From: JAQGMO01 sp050954505
Lineage (GTDB): Bacteria; Pseudomonadota; Gammaproteobacteria; Burkholderiales; Burkholderiaceae_D
Direction: 5' to 3'
Assembly: GCA_050954505.1 (NCBI GenBank)
Contig: JBPBPY010000441.1
Location: forward strand, 1-10,919
DNA length: 10,919 nucleotides
Made by a program: the position numbers and the translations under genes. Positions 7,684-10,919 of the stretch are shown piece after piece (the first letter of the stretch is position 1; every line of letters begins with the position of its first letter). Below the pieces are notes generated by a model. It worked only from the letters and a program-made list of their open reading frames with translations, did no database searches and was not told the DNA's origin.

Positions 7684-9030
7684 TCATTGGCCCTCGTCGT
7701 TCATCTGGCGCTGCTGCTTCCTGCGCAATGCCGCTGCGCGGGCCTGCTTTTGTGCCAGCCGCTGTTTCAATTCATCACTTTCCCTGGCGATGTCGCGGGC
7801 GGCGCGCAAATGCGCCGGTACATAGCTTCCCATGGTCGACAGCTGCGCACTGCGTTCCAGATGAACCTGGGCATCGGCCGCCAGGCACCGGTCCAGGCAC
7901 GCTGTGATGATGGCGACATCGATCTGCATGGGAGCGCCGGCGCCGTCCTCATTGCCGTCGTCATTCTGGTCGTCCGCGCCATCAGCGGCGGTACCGGCCA
8001 TCCCGGCAGCCTCGGCAGTACTGGCAAGCGTGAGGTCGGTTGCAGTTGCCAACTCGTCGCTGTCTGCCAGAAGGCGCCGAGCTGCCAGGCTGGCAAAGGC
8101 GAAGTTGGCCAGCAGGCGCAATTTCCTGGCGTTCATGGCAGCCGGGCTGGCGCCCAAGGTGACCGAGTAAGGTTTGCGTTTTGCTGTCGCCTTGCCGGTG
8201 AAGGCCTCGAGCAGCATGTTCTTGCCAGCGCGTGTTTTTGCCAGCATGAACAGGTCGTGATAGGCGAGGATTTGATGATCGACCTTCAGGTTGGCGCCAT
8301 CGATATCGTTGAGGATGTCGTCCAGCACCACGCGGCTGCCGGTGGCCAGCCAGTGGTCTAGCAGGGCCATGCGTGCCGGGGTGGTGTCGACATGCGCGAG
8401 CGCCTGGCCTTGGCCGCCCGCCATCCTGCTACCCGTTTGCAGCATTCGATACAGCGACGGCGAGGAACTGGAGCGCGGAGGCGGCAGGCGCTTGTAGGCA
8501 GCGCTGGTCTTGTTGAAGTCGCACTGCAGGTTCAGATGCAGGCACAGCAGCAGCGGCACCGCATCGGTAATTTCAATATCGACCACAGCGCCATCATTGA
8601 GGATGCGGGCGCGCACATGGTAGCGGTGTCCGAGGTAGAGGAAGTCGTATTCCAGGTATTTGGTGACGGTGTCAAATGTACAACTGCTGTCGGCTTCCGG
8701 GCTGCCATGCTGGAACACCGTCAGCATCGCGCGCAGCAGGGCGTCGCCGGCATCGTTGTAGCGGCCACGCTGCATCGCCAGCCATTCATCGGTGATATGG
8801 ATTTGCAGCGTTGCCAACTCGCCCAGTGCGGCAAACGCATTGCGTGCCAACACGATGGGATCGTTCCTGCCATGGCTGCCAGCGTTGGGCAACAAGGCAT
8901 TCCAGCTGAGGATCGCCTCGACCGGCTCGATGCGCGCCGTGCGCTCGCAACCAGCCTGAAGGTATTCGCCTTGATCGGGCTGGGGACTGCCAGGCGCCGA
9001 CAGTTTGGCGGACGAGGATGCTGGAGGCAT
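7684..9030 (-). CDS. Unrecognised 448-residue protein, candidate type III secreted effector
   Basis: I do not recognise this protein. The ATG at 9028-9030 is chosen because AAGGA lies 8 bases upstream; ATGs further upstream (9153, 9141) lack a ribosome site, and the second overlaps the promoter. The N-terminus MPPASSSAKLSAPGSPQP is rich in Ser, Pro and Ala with no acidic residue before Asp19, has no Sec signal, and resembles type III export signals. A probable folded core includes a beta-rich stretch at about residues 115-175 (YLEYDFLYLGHRYHVRARIL). An Asp/Glu/Asn-rich linker lies at about 346-363. The C-terminal 40 residues are highly charged and probably coiled coil (DELKQRLAQKQARAAALRRK). 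The motif YVPAHLR lies just before this. The gene converges on the ankyrin gene with 34 bp between stops, and both have matching hrp-box-like promoters. A shared role is inferred, not shown. Confidence 0.75.
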   Translation of the reverse strand: MPPASSSAKLSAPGSPQPDQGEYLQAGCERTARIEPVEAILSWNALLPNAGSHGRNDPIVLARNAFAALGELATLQIHITDEWLAMQRGRYNDAGDALLRAMLTVFQHGSPEADSSCTFDTVTKYLEYDFLYLGHRYHVRARILNDGAVVDIEITDAVPLLLCLHLNLQCDFNKTSAAYKRLPPPRSSSSPSLYRMLQTGSRMAGGQGQALAHVDTTPARMALLDHWLATGSRVVLDDILNDIDGANLKVDHQILAYHDLFMLAKTRAGKNMLLEAFTGKATAKRKPYSVTLGASPAAMNARKLRLLANFAFASLAARRLLADSDELATATDLTLASTAEAAGMAGTAADGADDQNDDGNEDGAGAPMQIDVAIITACLDRCLAADAQVHLERSAQLSTMGSYVPAHLRAARDIARESDELKQRLAQKQARAAALRRKQQRQMNDEGQ

Positions 9031-9038
9031 GAAGGGTT

Positions 9039-9043
9039 TCCTT
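9039..9043 (-). promoter_or_regulatory. Ribosome binding site AAGGA deciding the start at 9030
   Basis: On the minus strand AAGGA lies 8 bases before the ATG at 9028-9030. No comparable purine-rich site precedes the upstream in-frame ATGs, so the shorter 448-residue product is preferred. Confidence 0.65.
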
Positions 9044-9111
9044 GCGTAATGGTGGCTGCGGGTGAGGGAGGGTGCAGCGGCCTTGACGCTGCCGCGGTTT
9101 TGGAATTGTGT

Positions 9112-9139
9112 TGAGTCGCGGGCGTTTGGCAACAGTTCC
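9112..9139 (-). promoter_or_regulatory. hrp-box-like promoter of the convergent unknown gene
   Basis: Reading the minus strand, GGAACT (9139-9134) is followed after exactly 15 bases by CGACTCA (9118-9112). Compared with GGAACC-N15/16-CCACNNA it has one mismatch in each half. It is nearly identical in both halves to the box before the ankyrin gene, differing only in the second base of the -10 element, and both continue with A. The implied leader to the ATG at 9030 is about 70-75 bases. Confidence 0.55.
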
Positions 9140-9610
9140 ATTGTTTGTTGCATTTATTACCATGCATCGCTGCTAGCAGGCTGCCAAACAATTCGCGGCC
9201 GGCTGCCATGTAGAAATATTCAAATACTTTTGCCCTTGATGCAGCCTGTTTGTCGATCGATTTTACAGTGGGGTTGTGCTGGATAAAGTCGATTCATGCC
9301 CGATGGAAGTTTTCCAGCGAGGCCGAAGTGCCGTTTCTCGGATTACTTATCAGACAACGCTGGCCCCATGTTCCTGACGATGGCGCGCAGGCGCCGTTTC
9401 CAGCCGGTCTGGCCTGGCAAAGGGCTATTTTCTAAAGTGTTTCAAATACTGTGAACTGTTTGATATTCTTGTCTTACGCTGGAAAAGTTGGCGCTAACAC
9501 GAAACCTTGTTTAATAGTTATGTATGGAAATGGCAGTTGTCGAAATACTTTACAGTTAACATTAAAATTCTAAATCAAATATGTAAGTCATTGAATTCAA
9601 AGAATAAAAT
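9140..9610. other. Intergenic region, AT-rich toward the PEP-CTERM gene
   Basis: No gene is supported here; the short open frames have no ribosome sites or recognisable products. Base composition shifts from GC-rich to clearly AT-rich after about 9420, as expected for a regulatory region. It contains three copies of an AAATACT-centred motif (TTCAAATACT at 9219 and 9441, TCGAAATACT at 9540), a near-palindrome GTTGGCGCTAAC at 9487-9498, and an IHF-like site at 9573-9585. Confidence 0.6.
9573..9585 (+). promoter_or_regulatory. IHF-like binding site upstream of the sigma-54 promoter
   Basis: AATCAAATATGTA matches the IHF consensus WATCAANNNNTTR except for one base (G for the first T of TTR). It lies about 30 bases upstream of the -24 element, where IHF commonly bends DNA to bring an enhancer-bound activator to sigma-54 polymerase. 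The AT-rich context makes chance matches easy. Confidence 0.35.
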
Positions 9611-9614
9611 TATC

Positions 9615-9630
9615 TGGCACGGTTGATGCT
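9615..9630 (+). promoter_or_regulatory. Sigma-54 (RpoN) -24/-12 promoter of the PEP-CTERM gene
   Basis: TGGCACGGTTGATGCT matches the consensus TGGCACG-N4-TTGCW with one mismatch (A for the first T of TTGC). The GG at 9616-9617 and GC at 9628-9629 have the required 12-base register. The expected transcript start is near 9641, giving a leader of about 48 bases. RpoN together with the PrsK/PrsR two-component system is known to drive PEP-CTERM genes in floc-forming betaproteobacteria, which fits the gene downstream. Confidence 0.75.
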
Positions 9631-9688
9631 TATATGGATGCAGCAGATGAAACAAAACACCTAATTCAATAACCTTTCGGAGAACTAC

Positions 9689-10528
9689 ATGTCCTTTACC
9701 TCAAAAGTCTTGAAATCAGCCGCACTGATCGCAGCTGCTTTCGCAATGTCGTCGGCATCGGCCGCTCTGGTCAACGTCTACGGCGCCAACAACACCACCC
9801 TGGCAACCAACGTTGCTGCTCTGGACTGGAACGAAGCCGGTAGCGGCCTGGCAGTTGGCGTTGGTCAACCGTCGGATCTGACCGTTGGCACCAACTTCAC
9901 GTTCCAGTATCAATCGAACCTGGTCAGCTACACCCTGGGTTCGGGCGGTGCAGTGACCACTGCTGGCCTGGGTCTGAACCAGGACTACCAGATCACCGTT
10001 GTTGCAACCATCAAGGAACTCGTTGAGAGCGTGACGACTGCCAATGGCAAGACCACTGTCCAGTTCGTCTCCCAAGGCGGCACCCTGAGCATCTATTACG
10101 CTCCAACCGTTTCGTTCAATGTCGGTCACGGCACCGGTTTCAAGGCTGGCAGCCTGATCGGTACGTTTGATGTCGTCGCCGGCAGCGGCAGCTCGTCGAT
10201 CACTGCTTACAACACCGGTTCGAACGGCAGCACCCTGTATGACTTCACGGCTGACCTGTCGACCCTGTCGTCGACCTACCTGCAAGCTGTCAGCGGTTCG
10301 ATCAGCGGCATGACCTTCACCTCGACCCAGAACCTGGTGACCAGCAACGCCGATACGTCGTACACCACCAGCGTCAACGGTGTTTCCGCTTCGGAAGGCA
10401 CCCTGCTGAAGGTTGACGGTTCGAGCCTGTTCAATGCCAGCACCGCCGTTCCAGAGCCAAGCATCCTGGCACTGTTGGGTCTGGGCCTGGTTGGCCTGAG
10501 CTTCACCGCCCGTCGCCGCAAGTCATAA
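9689..10528 (+). CDS. PEP-CTERM exported protein, probably flocculation-associated PepA-like
   Basis: This 279-residue protein starts at an ATG with GGAGAA at 9679-9684. It has a Sec signal peptide (KVLKSAALIAAAFAMSSASA, cleavage predicted after Ala25). The mature part is Ser/Thr/Gly-rich, lacks Cys and looks beta-rich. It ends in a PEP-CTERM sorting signal: VPEPS at about 254-258, a short hydrophobic helix (ILALLGLGLVGLSF) and the basic tail ARRRKS. Such proteins are recognised by an exosortase, cleaved at the C-terminal signal and delivered to the cell surface or extracellular polysaccharide. The body (GTNFTFQYQSNLVSY, YQITVVATIKELVES, HGTGFKAGSLIGTF) resembles the PepA family needed for floc formation in Zoogloea; this assignment is from memory and is less certain than the sorting signal. 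Codon use is strongly biased (CTG, ACC, AAC, GTT), suggesting high expression. The upstream sigma-54 promoter supports regulated surface-matrix production. No exosortase is in the window. Confidence 0.9.
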   Translation: MSFTSKVLKSAALIAAAFAMSSASAALVNVYGANNTTLATNVAALDWNEAGSGLAVGVGQPSDLTVGTNFTFQYQSNLVSYTLGSGGAVTTAGLGLNQDYQITVVATIKELVESVTTANGKTTVQFVSQGGTLSIYYAPTVSFNVGHGTGFKAGSLIGTFDVVAGSGSSSITAYNTGSNGSTLYDFTADLSTLSSTYLQAVSGSISGMTFTSTQNLVTSNADTSYTTSVNGVSASEGTLLKVDGSSLFNASTAVPEPSILALLGLGLVGLSFTARRRKS

Positions 10529-10534
10529 TCCTTG

Positions 10535-10552
10535 GCCGGGCCTCAGCCCGGC
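10535..10552 (+). terminator. GC-rich hairpin just after the PEP-CTERM gene
   Basis: GCCGGGC (10535-10541) pairs perfectly with GCCCGGC (10546-10552) around a four-base CTCA loop. It begins 6 bases past the stop codon. Only a short, interrupted T run (GGATTTG) follows, so it may act as an mRNA 3' stabiliser or a partial terminator ahead of the stronger one at 10595. Confidence 0.55.
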
Positions 10553-10594
10553 TGGATTTGACTGCAGCAACAGCAGTTGTCGCGTTGTACCAAT

Positions 10595-10630
10595 AAAAAA
10601 GCCTGCCGCATTCGTGCTGCAGGCTTTTTT
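10595..10630. terminator. Strong bidirectional intrinsic terminator
   Basis: AAAAAAGCCTGC (10595-10606) is the exact reverse complement of GCAGGCTTTTTT (10619-10630). Inside, GCA and TGC extend the stem after one mismatched pair, leaving a TTCG tetraloop. A six-T run follows on the plus strand and six A precede it, so it can terminate transcription in both directions. Confidence 0.92.
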
Positions 10631-10663
10631 CATTTCATTGATCCAGATGATTGATCAAGCCGC

Positions 10664-10903
10664 ATGGCAATCAGGCACATGGCATCGCTCCGATCGCCGG
10701 AAAGCATTCAGGCAGCTGAGTTGGCACTGAAGGAAGATGGCATTGGAACACGGCTGGCCATGCCGATGGTTGCAGGTCGGCACTTCAGCGATATCGAATT
10801 GGTTGCGGGAGCGAACAAGAGAGCGGTGAAGACGTTTCAGCGTCTGGCAAATCGCAGGGGGCCGGCAGGCCATCCGGCGTACCCACCCGGAACATCTGGA
10901 TGA
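10664..10903 (+). CDS. Doubtful small ORF, 79 residues, no recognised product
   Basis: An open frame from ATG 10664 (a second ATG is at 10679) encodes a 79-residue protein with no domain I recognise. No ribosome binding site precedes either ATG, and third-position G+C is lower than in the neighbouring genes, so coding support is weak. The central part (SIQAAELALKEDGIGTRLAM) could be a fragment of a decayed gene. The opposite strand also has an open frame across this stretch, rich in Cys and equally unsupported. It is listed only because nothing else accounts for the last 290 bases. Confidence 0.2.
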   Translation: MAIRHMASLRSPESIQAAELALKEDGIGTRLAMPMVAGRHFSDIELVAGANKRAVKTFQRLANRRGPAGHPAYPPGTSG

Positions 10904-10919
10904 ATCACAGCCGTCGAGG

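Noticed and set aside
7627..7692. Three CGGCCAG copies and a small GGCCA/TGGCC hairpin between the convergent genes
   Set aside because: The stem is only five bases, lies over a stop codon and has no T tract. The repeated heptamer is expected in such GC-rich sequence, so I could not support a terminator or recombination site.
7372..8361. Plus-strand open frame of 329 codons across the convergent junction
   Set aside because: It overlaps the end of the ankyrin gene and runs antisense to the minus-strand gene, which has better start evidence and codon bias.
9062..9435. Two short plus-strand open frames upstream of the PEP-CTERM gene
   Set aside because: Neither has a ribosome site or a recognisable product, and the first overlaps the promoter and start of the minus-strand gene.
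10655..10873. Reverse-strand open frame of 72 codons near the window end
   Set aside because: It is Cys- and His-rich, has no ribosome site and competes with an equally weak plus-strand frame.

Overview
The window is about 60% G+C, with strong G/C bias at third codon positions and an AT-rich island around 9420-9670. Gene content (pqi operon, PEP-CTERM surface protein, hrp-type promoters) suggests a betaproteobacterium. My best guess is Burkholderiales/Oxalobacteraceae near Massilia or Duganella; this is inferred from gene content only.

Layout. (1) 1-2663, plus strand: the 3' end of pqiA followed by complete pqiB and pqiC, translationally overlapped. This is the Pqi lipid-trafficking system: an inner-membrane PqiA, a three-MCE-domain periplasmic tunnel PqiB, and an outer-membrane lipoprotein PqiC. 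(2) 2664-3107: non-coding, with a 12-bp minisatellite and a good match to an HrpL-type hrp box. (3) 3108-7649, plus: a 1513-residue ankyrin-repeat protein with a Ser-rich N-terminus. (4) 7684-9030, minus: a 448-residue protein I do not recognise, convergent with the ankyrin gene (34 bp between stops) and preceded by a second hrp-box-like element. (5) 9031-9688: promoter region for both flanking genes, with a sigma-54 site and an IHF-like site before gene 6. (6) 9689-10528, plus: a PEP-CTERM exported protein resembling the flocculation-associated PepA family, followed by two hairpins, the second a textbook terminator. (7) 10631-10919: one doubtful small ORF.

The most notable observation is the pair of matching promoters. 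The ankyrin gene has GGAACT-N15-CCACTCA and the convergent gene has GGAACT-N15-CGACTCA, both followed by A, at sensible distances from starts that have good ribosome binding sites. Both predicted proteins begin with Ser/Pro/Ala-rich segments lacking acidic residues. I infer a two-gene type III effector cassette under an HrpL-like ECF sigma factor, inserted between housekeeping genes. No secretion apparatus, chaperone or hrpL is visible here, so this rests on promoters and N-termini only. Separately, the PEP-CTERM gene carries a near-consensus sigma-54 promoter, consistent with known RpoN/PrsK-PrsR control of such genes.
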